A stretch of 64,000 nt of DNA. Origin: Burkholderia sp. MS389. Its GTDB lineage: Bacteria > Pseudomonadota > Gammaproteobacteria > Burkholderiales > Burkholderiaceae. Below, piece by piece: positions 1 to 9,229 of this stretch. The stretch lies in the NCBI RefSeq assembly GCF_016899425.1, contig NZ_CP045994.1, positions 2,728,001-2,792,000 of the forward strand, read 5' to 3'. The position numbers and the translations under genes are program-made. Position 1 is the first letter of the stretch. Each line of letters begins with the position of its first letter. Under the pieces are notes generated by a model, which saw only the letters and a list, made by a program, of their open reading frames with translations, did no database searches and was not told the DNA's origin.

Positions 1-256
1 GGGGGCGCAGATGTTCTGTTCGGGTTTACCTCCACTGTAGGGGGACGTCGAACGCGCCACAATCCGCCGCCCGCGCACCGCATCGTTGCAGCCGCGGAAC
101 CAATTGCCGAAATATTCGTTGCGAATACCGCGATTACCGCAACAGCCGATTCGAGGAATCGGTCGACCGTGCCGGATTGCCGTTTTCCGGGTATCGCGTT
201 CGGGTAAAATACCGCCCTTTTGGCGTTCGCCGTTCCGGCGGCCGCCAACGTCAGAG

Positions 257-287
257 CGCCGATCGGCGATTTTTGGCCGTCTAGAAT
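257..287 (+). promoter_or_regulatory. Candidate promoter and operator of the amino-acid ABC operon
   Basis: A 12-bp perfect palindrome (CGCCGATCGGCG, 257-268) lies just upstream of a TAGAAT -10-like hexamer (282-287), about 65 bp before the binding-protein start. The palindrome would overlap the -35 region, as a repressor operator might. No convincing -35 is visible. In the rest of bases 1-352 I see no gene; a reading frame running into the binding protein from upstream lacks any family similarity. Confidence 0.35.
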
Positions 288-352
288 ACGCCGCGGCGCC
301 CGGTTCGACCGGCCGCGAGCGCCCCCGGAAAGTCAGCAACAGAAGGATGGAA

Positions 353-1135
353 ATGAAGAAGGCCGCCCTGTGCGCCGCCCTCGCCCTCGTGGCGGGCAGC
401 GCCTTCGCGAAGGAGTGGAAGACCGTGCGGATCGGCGTCGACGCCAGCTACCCGCCGTTCGAGTCGACCGCGCCGAGCGGCGAGATCGTCGGTTTCGACG
501 TGGATCTCACCAAGGAAATCTGCAAGCGGATCAACGTGAGATGCGTGTGGGTGGCGCAGGATCTCGACGGAATCATCCCGGCGCTGAAGGCGAAGAAGTA
601 CGACGTCATCGTGTCGTCGCTGACCGTCACGGACAAGCGTCGCGAACAGATCGACTTCTCCGACAAGGTGTACGACGCACCCGCACGGATGATCGCGAAG
701 ACCGGCTCGCCGCTGCTGCCGACGGTCGCGTCGCTGAAGGGCAAGCGCGTCGGCGTCGAGCAGGGCTCGACGCAGGAAACCTACGCGAAGGCGTACTGGG
801 AACCGCAGGGCGTGACGATCGTTCCTTACCAGAACCAGGACCAGGTCTATACCGATCTCGGCACGGGCCGCCTCGACGCGACGCTGCAGGACGAGCTGCA
901 GGCCGACTACGGCTTCCTGCGCACGCCGCGCGGCAAGGGCTTCGCGTTCGCCGGGCCGGAAGTGAAGGATCCGAAGACGATCGGCGACGGCACCGCGATC
1001 GGCCTGCGCAAGGAAGATACCGACCTGAAGCTCAAGATCAACCGGGCGCTGGCCGACATGCACAAGGACGGCACCTACGACCGGCTGTCGCACCAGTACT
1101 TCTCGTTCAGCGTCTATTCGGCGCCGGCCCGCTGA
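353..1135 (+). CDS. Basic amino-acid ABC transporter, periplasmic binding protein (HisJ/ArgT type)
   Basis: Periplasmic receptor that delivers lysine, arginine, ornithine or histidine to the membrane complex encoded downstream. The product is 260 residues, the normal HisJ size. It starts with a Lys-Lys n-region and a hydrophobic core ending in GSAFA, a signal-peptidase I site, followed by the SBP_bac_3 fold (IGVDASYPPFES, then GFDVDLTKEICKRI). The ATG at 353 is preferred over the in-frame ATG at 347 because AGAAGG (341-346) is six bases from it. It is first in an operon with two permeases and an ATPase. The exact substrate cannot be read from sequence. Confidence 0.9.
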   Translation: MKKAALCAALALVAGSAFAKEWKTVRIGVDASYPPFESTAPSGEIVGFDVDLTKEICKRINVRCVWVAQDLDGIIPALKAKKYDVIVSSLTVTDKRREQIDFSDKVYDAPARMIAKTGSPLLPTVASLKGKRVGVEQGSTQETYAKAYWEPQGVTIVPYQNQDQVYTDLGTGRLDATLQDELQADYGFLRTPRGKGFAFAGPEVKDPKTIGDGTAIGLRKEDTDLKLKINRALADMHKDGTYDRLSHQYFSFSVYSAPAR

Positions 1136-1220
1136 ACGCGGCCCAAGCAGCAGCAGCGGATGCGGGGGCGGCCCCGCGTCCGGGCAGTACAGGCAGTCAA
1201 CCACGCGCCGCCCGCCCCTT

Positions 1221-1241
1221 GCCCGTCGCTCGCGCGACGGG
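1221..1241 (+). other. Intercistronic hairpin between binding protein and permease
   Basis: A 9-bp perfect inverted repeat (GCCCGTCGC, loop TCGC, GCGACGGGC) lies in the 229-bp gap between the binding-protein gene and the first permease. There is no T-run, so it is not a standard terminator. By analogy with other periplasmic-binding-protein operons it may protect the upstream mRNA from 3' exonucleases and raise receptor over permease levels; that role is inferred. Confidence 0.4.
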
Positions 1242-1364
1242 CGGGCCCGGCACCGTTGCCGGGGCGGACGGTCATGATACGCACGGGGCGTTCCGCGCAG
1301 CTTGGCGGACGCGTGTTTCGCGGCGCACCGCGTGCGCCGTCAGGGACCACACCAGGGACCCCAT

Positions 1365-2054
1365 ATGTTTCTACAAGGCTACGGCCCGCTGATCCTCGCC
1401 GGCACCTGGCAAACCGTCAAACTGGCGGTGCTTTCGCTTGCGCTGTCGTTCCTGCTGGGGCTGCTCGGCGCCGGCGCGAAGCTGTCGCGCAACCGCGTGA
1501 CGAACGGCGTCGGCACCGTCTACACGACGCTGATCCGCGGCGTGCCCGATCTCGTGCTGATGCTGCTGCTGTTCTACAGCCTGCAGATCTGGCTGAACAT
1601 GGCGACCGACGCGCTCGGCTGGGACCAGATCGACATCGACCCGTTCCTCGCCGGCGTGCTCGTGCTCGGCTTCATCTACGGCGCGTACTTCACCGAGACG
1701 TTCCGCGGCGCATTCCTGTCGGTGCCGCGCGGCCAGCTCGAGGCCGGCAGCGCCTACGGGATGACGAACTGGCAAGTATTCACGCGGATCATGTTCCCGC
1801 AGATGATGCGCTTCGCGCTGCCGGGCATCGGCAACAACTGGCAGGTGCTCGTGAAGTCGACCGCGCTCGTGTCGATCATCGGTCTGGCCGACGTCGTGAA
1901 GGCGTCGCAGGACGCCGGCAAGGGCACGCTGCGATTCTTCTTCTTCACGCTGATCGCGGGAGCGGTCTACCTCGCCATCACGACGATCTCGAACTTCGTG
2001 CTGATGTGGCTCGAAAAGCGCTACTCGACCGGTGTCCGCAAGGCTGACCTATGA
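1365..2054 (+). CDS. hisQ: Basic amino-acid ABC transporter permease, HisQ type
   Basis: Inner-membrane permease of the polar amino-acid (HisJQMP/ArgT) importer, 229 residues against 228 in enterobacterial HisQ. Several hydrophobic helices are visible, with the family EAA loop around [21 protein letters not shown], which contacts the ATPase. The ATG at 1365 has an AGGGA six bases upstream; the long upstream extension of the frame has no family similarity. Its last codons overlap the next permease start (ATGA at 2051-2054), so the two should be translationally coupled and form a heterodimer. Confidence 0.9.
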   Translation: MFLQGYGPLILAGTWQTVKLAVLSLALSFLLGLLGAGAKLSRNRVTNGVGTVYTTLIRGVPDLVLMLLLFYSLQIWLNMATDALGWDQIDIDPFLAGVLVLGFIYGAYFTETFRGAFLSVPRGQLEAGSAYGMTNWQVFTRIMFPQMMRFALPGIGNNWQVLVKSTALVSIIGLADVVKASQDAGKGTLRFFFFTLIAGAVYLAITTISNFVLMWLEKRYSTGVRKADL

Positions 2055-2764
2055 TCGAACTCATCCAAGAATACTGGCGCAACTATCTGTACACCGACGG
2101 CTATCGCATCACCGGTGTCGCGATCACGCTGTGGCTGCTGGTCGTGTCGATCGGCCTCGGCTTCTGCCTGTCGGTGCCGCTCGCCGTCGCGCGCGTGTCG
2201 AAGCGGAAGTGGCTGGCGGGCGCCGTGTGGCTGTATACGTACGTGTTCCGCGGCACCCCGCTCTACGTGCAGCTGCTGCTCTGCTACACGGGCCTGTACA
2301 GCCTGCAGGCGGTGCGCGGCACGCCGATGCTCGATGCGTTCTTCCGCGACGGGATGCACTGCACGCTGCTCGCGTTCACGCTGAACACCTGCGCGTACAC
2401 CACCGAAATCTTCGCGGGCGCGATCAAGGCGACGTCGTACGGCGAGATCGAAGCCGCGCGCGCGTACGGGATGTCGCCGTTCACGATGTATCGCCGCGTG
2501 ATCCTGCCATCGGCGCTGCGCCGCGCGCTGCCGCTGTACAGCAACGAAGTGATCCTGATGCTGCACGCGACGACGGTGGCCTTCACCGCGACCGTGCCGG
2601 ACATCCTGAAGATCGCGCGCGACGTGAACTCGGCGACCTACATGTCGTTCCACGCGTTCGGCATCGCCGCGCTGCTCTACCTCGTGATCTCGTTCACGCT
2701 CGTGTGGCTGTTCCGCCAGGCCGAGCGCCGCTGGCTCGCGTATCTGCGCCCGCAAGGCAAGTAA
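2051..2764 (+). CDS. hisM: Basic amino-acid ABC transporter permease, HisM type
   Basis: Second inner-membrane permease of the importer, 237 residues (enterobacterial HisM is 238). It has an N-terminal stretch typical of HisM ([19 protein letters not shown]) and an EAA loop near [22 protein letters not shown]. The start overlaps the hisQ stop in an ATGA arrangement. The ATPase gene follows after 20 bp, so the four genes form one transcription unit. Confidence 0.9.
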   Translation: MIELIQEYWRNYLYTDGYRITGVAITLWLLVVSIGLGFCLSVPLAVARVSKRKWLAGAVWLYTYVFRGTPLYVQLLLCYTGLYSLQAVRGTPMLDAFFRDGMHCTLLAFTLNTCAYTTEIFAGAIKATSYGEIEAARAYGMSPFTMYRRVILPSALRRALPLYSNEVILMLHATTVAFTATVPDILKIARDVNSATYMSFHAFGIAALLYLVISFTLVWLFRQAERRWLAYLRPQGK

Positions 2765-2784
2765 GTTTCCGCAGGACTAATCGA

Positions 2785-3564
2785 ATGAACTCCCAGACCC
2801 AGAAGCTTTTCGTCGACGATCTCCACAAGCGGTACGGCGACAACGAGGTGCTCAAAGGCGTGTCGCTGAGGGCGAACTCGGGCGACGTGATCAGCGTGAT
2901 CGGCTCGTCCGGCTCCGGCAAGAGCACGATGCTGCGCTGTATCAACTTCCTCGAGCAGCCGAACGCGGGTCGCATCTTCGTCGACGGCGAGGAAGTGCGC
3001 ACCGCGCTCGACAAGACGGGCGCACTGCGCGCGGCCGATTCGAAACAGCTGCAGCGCGTGCGCACCAAGCTGTCGATGGTGTTCCAGCACTTCAACCTCT
3101 GGTCGCACATGAACGTGATCGAGAACGTGATGGAAGCGCCGGTGAACGTGCTCGGCATCCCGAAGAAGGAAGCCGAGGACCGTGCGCGCGAGTATCTCGA
3201 GAAGGTCGGCCTCGCGCCGCGCGTCGAGAAGCAGTATCCGTCGCATTTGTCCGGCGGCCAGCAGCAGCGCGTGGCGATCGCGCGGGCGCTCGCGATGCAT
3301 CCGGACGTGATGCTGTTCGACGAGCCGACCTCCGCGCTCGACCCGGAACTGGTGGGCGAAGTGCTGAAGGTGATGCAGAAGCTGGCCGAGGAAGGCCGCA
3401 CGATGATCGTCGTCACGCACGAGATGGGCTTCGCGCGCAACGTGTCGAACCACGTGATGTTCCTGCACCAGGGCCGCGTCGAGGAACAAGGCGTGCCGGC
3501 CGAGGTGTTCGCGAACCCGAAGAGCGACCGCCTGCGCGGCTTCCTGTCGGGCAGCCTCAAGTAA
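2785..3564 (+). CDS. hisP: Basic amino-acid ABC transporter ATP-binding protein, HisP type
   Basis: Cytoplasmic ATPase that powers the importer, 259 residues. Walker A is GSSGSGKST at about residues 40-48; the Q-loop (MVFQHFNLW), the signature LSGGQQQR, Walker B with [14 protein letters not shown] and the switch histidine in [10 protein letters not shown] are all intact. The ATG at 2785 has AGGA about eight bases upstream; a longer frame reading back through hisM is spurious. The short insertion after the Q-loop region ([20 protein letters not shown]) is usual for HisP-like proteins. Confidence 0.93.
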   Translation: MNSQTQKLFVDDLHKRYGDNEVLKGVSLRANSGDVISVIGSSGSGKSTMLRCINFLEQPNAGRIFVDGEEVRTALDKTGALRAADSKQLQRVRTKLSMVFQHFNLWSHMNVIENVMEAPVNVLGIPKKEAEDRAREYLEKVGLAPRVEKQYPSHLSGGQQQRVAIARALAMHPDVMLFDEPTSALDPELVGEVLKVMQKLAEEGRTMIVVTHEMGFARNVSNHVMFLHQGRVEEQGVPAEVFANPKSDRLRGFLSGSLK

Positions 3565-3588
3565 CGCCCGTCACGCGCCACGCCCGAG

Positions 3589-3623
3589 CGGGCGCCCGCG
3601 GTTCGCCGCGCGGCGCCCGTTTT
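3589..3623 (+). terminator. Rho-independent terminator of the amino-acid transporter operon
   Basis: CGGGCGCC (3589-3596) pairs with GGCGCCCG (3612-3619), followed by TTTT. It sits 24 bp after the ATPase stop and just before the convergent acetyltransferase gene. Confidence 0.65.
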
Positions 3624-3627
3624 GCGT

Positions 3628-4125
3628 TTACGCGGCGCTCACCGGCGTGCCGTCGGCGAACGCGCGCAGTTCGTCGCCCGCCAGCCGGTAACGCACCCAT
3701 TCGCTCTGCGGCGCCGCGCCGACGCTTTCGTAGAAGCGAATCGCCGGCTCGTTCCAGTCGAGCACGCTCCATTCGAAACGCCCGCAGCCCGAGTCGACCG
3801 CGATCCGCGCGAGCGCCTTCAGCAGCCGCAGCCCCGCGCCGGCGCCGCGAAAACGCTGCGATACGTACAGATCCTCCAGATACAGCCCCTGCCGCGCGAG
3901 CCACGTCGAATACGAGAAGAAATACACGGCGAAGCCGGCCGGCTCGCCGTCGATCTCGCACATCAGCGCCCGCGCCGGCGAGCCTTCGCCGAACAGGCTG
4001 CGTTCGAGCGATTCGGGCGTCGCGACGACTTCGTGCTCCGCTTTCTCGTAGACGGCCAGTTCGGTGATGAAGCGCAGGATCTGCGGCACGTCGGCGACGG
4101 TGGCGGAACGGATATCGATTTGCAC
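3628..4125 (-). CDS. GNAT family N-acetyltransferase
   Basis: Acetyl-CoA-dependent N-acetyltransferase of 165 residues. The acetyl-CoA pyrophosphate loop is visible as RFRGAGAGLRLL near residue 95, followed by the C-terminal NEPAIRFYESVGA strand-helix. Overall it resembles diamine/spermidine acetyltransferase-like GNATs (FITELAVYEKAEHEV near the N-terminus), but the substrate is unknown. It uses a GTG start at 4125, supported by an AGGAGG nine bases upstream. It converges on the ABC operon and diverges from the LysR gene. Confidence 0.85.
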   Translation of the reverse strand: MQIDIRSATVADVPQILRFITELAVYEKAEHEVVATPESLERSLFGEGSPARALMCEIDGEPAGFAVYFFSYSTWLARQGLYLEDLYVSQRFRGAGAGLRLLKALARIAVDSGCGRFEWSVLDWNEPAIRFYESVGAAPQSEWVRYRLAGDELRAFADGTPVSAA

Positions 4126-4163
4126 GGGTTGAGCCCTCCTCCGGCCCGGGATGTGAAACGGAA

Positions 4164-4201
4164 AACGGCGCCGCGCAGCCCGCAGCCGCGCTGGCGCCGT
4201 T
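4164..4201. other. Inverted repeat between divergent acetyltransferase and LysR genes
   Basis: AACGGCGCC (4164-4172) and GGCGCCGTT (4193-4201) are perfectly complementary. On the minus strand the second arm runs into TTTTCC, so it could act as a leftward attenuator or terminator. It could instead be a binding site in the shared promoter region. No choice can be made from sequence. Confidence 0.3.
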
Positions 4202-4266
4202 CAAACCGTCATGCTACGTTCATGCGATGCCTGCAGGAAGTGCAGGTTCTTCATCCAGACCTGAAC

Positions 4267-5193
4267 ATGATGCATCCCGATCTGCGCCGCCTCGACCTGA
4301 ACCTGCTGCTCGTGTTCGACGCGCTGTACCGCCACCGGTCGGTCGCAGCGGCCGCGCACGAGCTCGCGTTGAGCCCGTCGGCGTTGAGCCATGCGCTCGC
4401 CCGGCTGCGCGACGCGATCGGCGATGCGCTGTTCGTGCGGCTCGGCAACGAGATGCAGCCGACCGTGCGCGCCGACGACATCGCCACGTGGGCCGGCGAC
4501 GCGCTCGACGCGATGTCGAAGGGGCTCGCCCGCGCGCGCCGCTTCGATCCGGCGCAAAGCGACCGTACGTTCGTGTTCGCCGCGACCGACTACACGGCAT
4601 TCGCGGTGCTGCCGGCGTTCGTCGCCCGCATCCAGCACGTGGCGCCGCACCTGCGCATCCGCGTCGTCCATTCGGACCGCAAGATTTCCGTCGACGAGCT
4701 CGCGGCCGGCCGCATCGACTTCGCGCTCGGCTACCACGAGGAATCGGCGGCCGACGCACCGGGCATCGAGGATTTCGACTGGTTCTCCGACGATTACGTC
4801 GTGATCGCGAGCGCCACGCATCCGGACATCCGCCGGCGGCTGACGCTCGACCAGTACCTGGCGGCGCGCCACGTGGTCGTCACGCCGTGGAACGAGTCGC
4901 GTGGCGTCGTCGACTACGTGCTCGACCGGCTCGGCCTCGCGCGGCACGTCGCCGTGCAGTTGCCGACCGTGCTGGCCGCGCCGTTCGTGATCGCGGAGTC
5001 GGCACTCCTGATGACCGTGCCGAACCGCGCCGCGCAGGCGCTGCGGCACGCGGCGCCGATCCGCATCTTCCCCGCGCCGTTCGAAATCCCGCGCTACACG
5101 GTGAAGGTCTACTCGCATGCGAAGCATGCGCGCACCGACGCGCATCGCTGGATCCGCGCGCAGTTGCTCGACGCACGGCCGAGCGCGGACTAG
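4267..5193 (+). CDS. LysR-family transcriptional regulator
   Basis: DNA-binding regulator with an N-terminal winged helix (DLRRLDLNLLLVFDALYRHRS, then AAHELALSPSALSHALARLR at about residues 28-47) and a C-terminal substrate-binding-like effector domain, 308 residues in all. It belongs to the NodD/NahR-like branch judging from the MHPDLRRLDLNLL opening. The start is uncertain: ATGs at 4267 and 4270 fit the family best, and an upstream ATG at 4222 would add 15 residues. No structural gene it obviously controls is adjacent; the porin lies more than 500 bp downstream. Confidence 0.85.
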   Translation: MMHPDLRRLDLNLLLVFDALYRHRSVAAAAHELALSPSALSHALARLRDAIGDALFVRLGNEMQPTVRADDIATWAGDALDAMSKGLARARRFDPAQSDRTFVFAATDYTAFAVLPAFVARIQHVAPHLRIRVVHSDRKISVDELAAGRIDFALGYHEESAADAPGIEDFDWFSDDYVVIASATHPDIRRRLTLDQYLAARHVVVTPWNESRGVVDYVLDRLGLARHVAVQLPTVLAAPFVIAESALLMTVPNRAAQALRHAAPIRIFPAPFEIPRYTVKVYSHAKHARTDAHRWIRAQLLDARPSAD

Positions 5194-5737
5194 CCACAGC
5201 GCGTTTCGGCCGGGCGTTTCGGGCACCGATCGGCGATGGCTGCAATCGCCGGAATCATTACGAAATACTTACCCATTTCGCGACTTTCGCGCTTACGCCG
5301 GCGCCTTTGCAACGTCAATAGTGGCAATCCTTGAGCCCTATCCGCCGAATCCATGTCTCCCTTGTGGGACAAGGGTTTTCCGGTAATCGAGAACCCTTGG
5401 GAGCCCTGTTGCGCACCGTGTTGCATGGCAATTTGGCGACAGCGGTTAGTCAAACAACGATTTCCGTCGCCACAAAATTGTATTTTTGCTAAATTAGTAA
5501 CCAAAGTAGCAAAACGAAGTTCGTGAAATGTAGTTTAGCTTCACGACACAACAAGGAGACCCCGCAGGCCGACCCGGCTGCGCGGGACCGCTCAACGGTT
5601 TTCCGTCTGCTTGCCCGCGTGCCGCGCTTACCGGCCCTGCACGAGGTCTCCCTGGTTATCCCGCTTTTGCCCGGCGCTCGCGCTCCGGGCATCTCGTGCA
5701 GTCTGGGTTGACTTTTTGACAGGGTATGGAGGAGATG
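5194..5737 (+). promoter_or_regulatory. Long intergenic region and leader upstream of the porin gene
   Basis: These 544 bp hold no convincing gene. They contain an inverted repeat CCCTTGT-GGG-ACAAGGG (5359-5375) followed by TTTT, possibly the LysR terminator. An AT-rich stretch (about 5440-5530) is the likely porin promoter, and a spaced inverted repeat TCGTGAA/TTCACGA (5521-5527 and 5540-5546) is a possible operator. About 190 bp of leader follow, with a GC-rich hairpin near 5668-5690. Long structured leaders suit regulated outer-membrane protein mRNAs, which are often small-RNA targets; that is inference. Confidence 0.45.
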
Positions 5738-6814
5738 ATGAAGAAAGCTTTGGTCGCGGCGGCGCTGATGGCTGCTGGGGTGGTGACGGCGCACGCGCAG
5801 AGCAGCGTCACGCTGTATGGCCGCCTGGATGCAGGTATCGAGTACATGAACGGCCTGCAAAACGGCCACCAAGTGCGCGCGGAAAGCGGCGACTGGGGCA
5901 CGAGCCTGTGGGGCTTGAAGGGTAGCGAGGACATCGGTGGCGGCAACAAGGTCCTGTTCCACATCGAAGGCGCGTTCAACACGATGACGGGCGGCTTCAG
6001 CGGCTCGATCTGGGATCGTTTCGCGACCGTCGGTATCTCGAACGACCGCTACGGTACGCTGCTGCTGGGTCGCGAGCTCGCGATCGCCAACGGCGTGTGG
6101 GATTTCGACCCGTTCGGCCAGTCGGCCTGGTCGACGGCCTCGCTGGTGCGCGGCCGCAACTGGAACAAGACCAGCAACAACGTGTCGTACCAGTCGCCGT
6201 CGCTCTACGGCCTCGACTTCTACGGCCAGTTCTCGTTCTCGAATTCGACCAGCTTCAACGGCAACACGACGGCCGGCCAACCGGGTCGTGCAATGGGCGG
6301 TCAGGTCACCTACACGAACTCGCTGTTCCAGTTGCGCGGCATCTACGACGAAACGCGCGACAGCAACGGCCGCTTCTCGGACGTGTTCAACTACTCGCGC
6401 GAATACTTCGCGGGCGTGAACGTGTTCCTCGGCCAGTTCAAGGTTCAGGCGGCCTACCAGGCATCGCGCGCGGACGGCAGCGGCGGCCCGGCAGTGAACG
6501 CCGGCGTGACGGGTACGCAACAGGTGTGGGGCGGCGTGACGTGGCAGGCGACGCCGGCAGCGGCGCTGATCGCGGCCGTGTATCACGTGAACGCGAACCA
6601 CGGCGGCGGCAACGCGAACATCTACACGATCGGCGGTTCGTACAACATCTCGAAGCGCACGCTGTTCGACCTGCAGGCCGCGACGGTGCGCAACAGCTCG
6701 TCGGCCAACTTCGGCCTGAACGCGAACGGTGCGGGCACCGCCGTGTCGACCGGCAACCCGCATCCGGGCGGCAGCCAGACCGGCGTCTACGCCGGCATCC
6801 AGCACCTGTTCTGA
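5738..6814 (+). CDS. Gram-negative general porin (Porin_4 / OmpC-like)
   Basis: Outer-membrane trimeric beta-barrel porin for diffusion of small hydrophilic solutes, 358 residues. A signal peptide ends in TAHA before QSSVTLYGRLDAGIEY, the canonical first strand of burkholderial porins. The constriction-loop region follows (LLLGRELAIANGVWDFDPFG), and the chain ends in HLF, the C-terminal aromatic signal for BAM-dependent insertion. The ATG at 5738 is chosen over 5735 because GGAGG (5728-5732) is five bases from it. It is monocistronic, with its own terminator downstream. Confidence 0.93.
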   Translation: MKKALVAAALMAAGVVTAHAQSSVTLYGRLDAGIEYMNGLQNGHQVRAESGDWGTSLWGLKGSEDIGGGNKVLFHIEGAFNTMTGGFSGSIWDRFATVGISNDRYGTLLLGRELAIANGVWDFDPFGQSAWSTASLVRGRNWNKTSNNVSYQSPSLYGLDFYGQFSFSNSTSFNGNTTAGQPGRAMGGQVTYTNSLFQLRGIYDETRDSNGRFSDVFNYSREYFAGVNVFLGQFKVQAAYQASRADGSGGPAVNAGVTGTQQVWGGVTWQATPAAALIAAVYHVNANHGGGNANIYTIGGSYNISKRTLFDLQAATVRNSSSANFGLNANGAGTAVSTGNPHPGGSQTGVYAGIQHLF

Positions 6815-6874
6815 TCAGGCGCCGTCAAAGAACGATTCGACAACACTTTCCACGCTGCTGCGAGAGGCGCGTAT

Positions 6875-6911
6875 CGGTGCGGTACCCAACCGGGTATCCG
6901 CACCGTTTTTT
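6875..6911 (+). terminator. Rho-independent terminator of the porin gene
   Basis: A strong stem, CGGTGCGG-T-ACCC with loop AACC and GGGTA-T-CCGCACCG, is followed directly by six T residues, 60 bp after the porin stop and before the convergent glnB. Confidence 0.85.
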
Positions 6912-6994
6912 CTTGGGCGGCGGATTCTTGCGACCCGTGGCCCGCTCGGCCGAAGCGGCCGGGAAGTGATTGAACGGCGCGGAAGCGGCGGCGC

Positions 6995-7345
<351 letters not shown>

Positions 7346-7416
7346 TCAATGCTCGTTTGGATGAAAAATCGCGTTCCCGATTGTAAGCCGGCGGGCCGCC
7401 TCCGGCCCAGCACCGG

Positions 7417-9120
7417 TCAATCGAGCCGTTCGGTAAAACGTGATGTGATCGGGTAGCGCCAGTCGCGCCCGAATGCGCGATGCGTGACCCGGATGCCGAT
7501 CGGCGCCTGGCGGCGCTTGTATTCGTTGATCTTGATGAGCCGCGTCACGCGCTCGACGTCGGCCTGCGCGTAGCCGGCCGCAACGATCTCGGCGAGCGGC
7601 CGGTCTTCTTCCATGTACATCCGCATGATCGCGTCGAGCACGTCGTACGGCGGCAGGCTGTCCTGGTCGGTCTGGTTCTCGCGCAGCTCCGCCGACGGCG
7701 CGCGCGTCAGGATCCGCTCGGGAATCACGTCGCGCAGCGCGTAATCGGTCGTTTCGTTGCGATAGCGGCAGAGTTGGTACACGAGCGTCTTCGCGATGTC
7801 CTTGATCACCGCGAAACCGCCGGCCATGTCGCCGTACAGCGTGCAGTAGCCGACCGCCATCTCGCTCTTGTTGCCGGTCGTCAGCACGATCGAGCCGAAC
7901 TTGTTCGACAGCGCCATCAGCAGCGTGCCGCGGATGCGCGCCTGGATGTTCTCCTCCGTCGCGTCTTCCGCGCGGCCCGCGAATTCGTCCGCGAGCGCGG
8001 TGCGGAATGCATCGAACATCGGCGCGATCGCGATCTCGTCGTAGCGCACGCCGACGCGCCGCGCCATTTCCGCCGCATCGGTGGTCGAGATGTCGGCCGT
8101 GAAGCGCGACGGCATCATCACCGCGCGCACGCGCTCCGGCCCGAGCGCATCGCATGCGACGGCCAGCACCAGCGCCGAATCGACGCCGCCCGACAGCCCG
8201 ATCAGCACGCCGGGAAAGCCGTTCTTGCCGATGTAGTCGCGCACGCCGGTCACCAGCGCGCGGTACACCTGCGCGTGCGTCGACAACCCGGGTGCGATCG
8301 CGCCAGGCAGCGGCCGCGCGCCGTCGAATTCGACGATCGCATGCCCTTCGTCGAACTGCGGCATCTTCGCGACGAGCGCGCCGTCGCCGTCGAGCACGAA
8401 CGACCCGCCGTCGAACACGAGTTCGTCCTGGCCGCCGACAAGGTTCACGTAGACCATCGGCAGCCCGGTCTCGCGAATCCGCGCGCGCAGGATGTCGATG
8501 CGCACCGCCTCCTTGTTCATGTGATACGGCGAGCCGTTCGGGATCAGCAGCACCTGCGCGCCGGCCGCCTTCGCGATCTGCGCGGCCGACGCATGCCACG
8601 CGTCCTCGCAAATGATCACGCCGTATTTCACGCCGTTCAGCTCGAACACGAACGGCTCGGTATCGGTCGCGAAGTAGCGTTTCTCGTCGAACACCTCGGC
8701 GTTCGGCAGATCCTGCTTGCGGTAGGTGCCGACGATCTCGCCGCCGACGATCAGCGACGCCGCGTTGAAGGTATCGGTGGGCGGCACGCCGCGCTCGATC
8801 GGGCGGTTTGCATTACCATCGACGGCTGACGCGCTGCCCGCCCCCGCACCGCGCAACGGATGGCCGACCAGTACCGCGAGCCCGTCGAACGCCTTCAGTG
8901 CGTCGGCGAGCGCATCGAGCGCGGCGGCCGCCGCCGCGTAGAACGCGGGTCGCAGCAGCAGGTCTTCGGGTGGATAGCCGGACAACGCGAGTTCGGGGGC
9001 GACCATCAGTTGCGCACCATCGTTGTGCGCGGCGCGCGCGGCCGCGACGATGCGCGCGACGTTGCCGGCGAAATCGCCGACGGTGACGTTGATCTGGGCG
9101 AGAGCGAGTCGGGTCTTCAT
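7417..9120 (-). CDS. nadE: Glutamine-dependent NAD(+) synthetase
   Basis: Last step of NAD synthesis: amidation of nicotinic acid adenine dinucleotide with glutamine as nitrogen donor. The product is 567 residues with an N-terminal nitrilase-like glutaminase (Glu at residue 43 in MVAPELALSGYPPEDLL; Cys in VIICEDAWH) and a C-terminal synthetase with the PP-loop SGGVDSALV. A low-complexity insert (GAGAGSASAVDGNANRPIERG) interrupts the glutaminase domain near residue 105. The start at 9120 is where family similarity begins; the frame extends further upstream without similarity. It is divergent from the FemAB-like gene. Confidence 0.95.
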   Translation of the reverse strand: MKTRLALAQINVTVGDFAGNVARIVAAARAAHNDGAQLMVAPELALSGYPPEDLLLRPAFYAAAAAALDALADALKAFDGLAVLVGHPLRGAGAGSASAVDGNANRPIERGVPPTDTFNAASLIVGGEIVGTYRKQDLPNAEVFDEKRYFATDTEPFVFELNGVKYGVIICEDAWHASAAQIAKAAGAQVLLIPNGSPYHMNKEAVRIDILRARIRETGLPMVYVNLVGGQDELVFDGGSFVLDGDGALVAKMPQFDEGHAIVEFDGARPLPGAIAPGLSTHAQVYRALVTGVRDYIGKNGFPGVLIGLSGGVDSALVLAVACDALGPERVRAVMMPSRFTADISTTDAAEMARRVGVRYDEIAIAPMFDAFRTALADEFAGRAEDATEENIQARIRGTLLMALSNKFGSIVLTTGNKSEMAVGYCTLYGDMAGGFAVIKDIAKTLVYQLCRYRNETTDYALRDVIPERILTRAPSAELRENQTDQDSLPPYDVLDAIMRMYMEEDRPLAEIVAAGYAQADVERVTRLIKINEYKRRQAPIGIRVTHRAFGRDWRYPITSRFTERLD

Positions 9121-9229
9121 GGCGGGAGCGGCGCAACCCGGCGGCGCGCCTTGAACGGCTGACGAAATCGATCCGGGCGCGGGCCACGGCGGCCCGCATC
9201 CGGCAACATCCAACGGTACGGATTCACGC

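Noticed and set aside
5523..5711. 62-codon frame in the porin leader
   Set aside because: No Shine-Dalgarno at the ATG and no recognisable sequence; the region fits an untranslated leader better.
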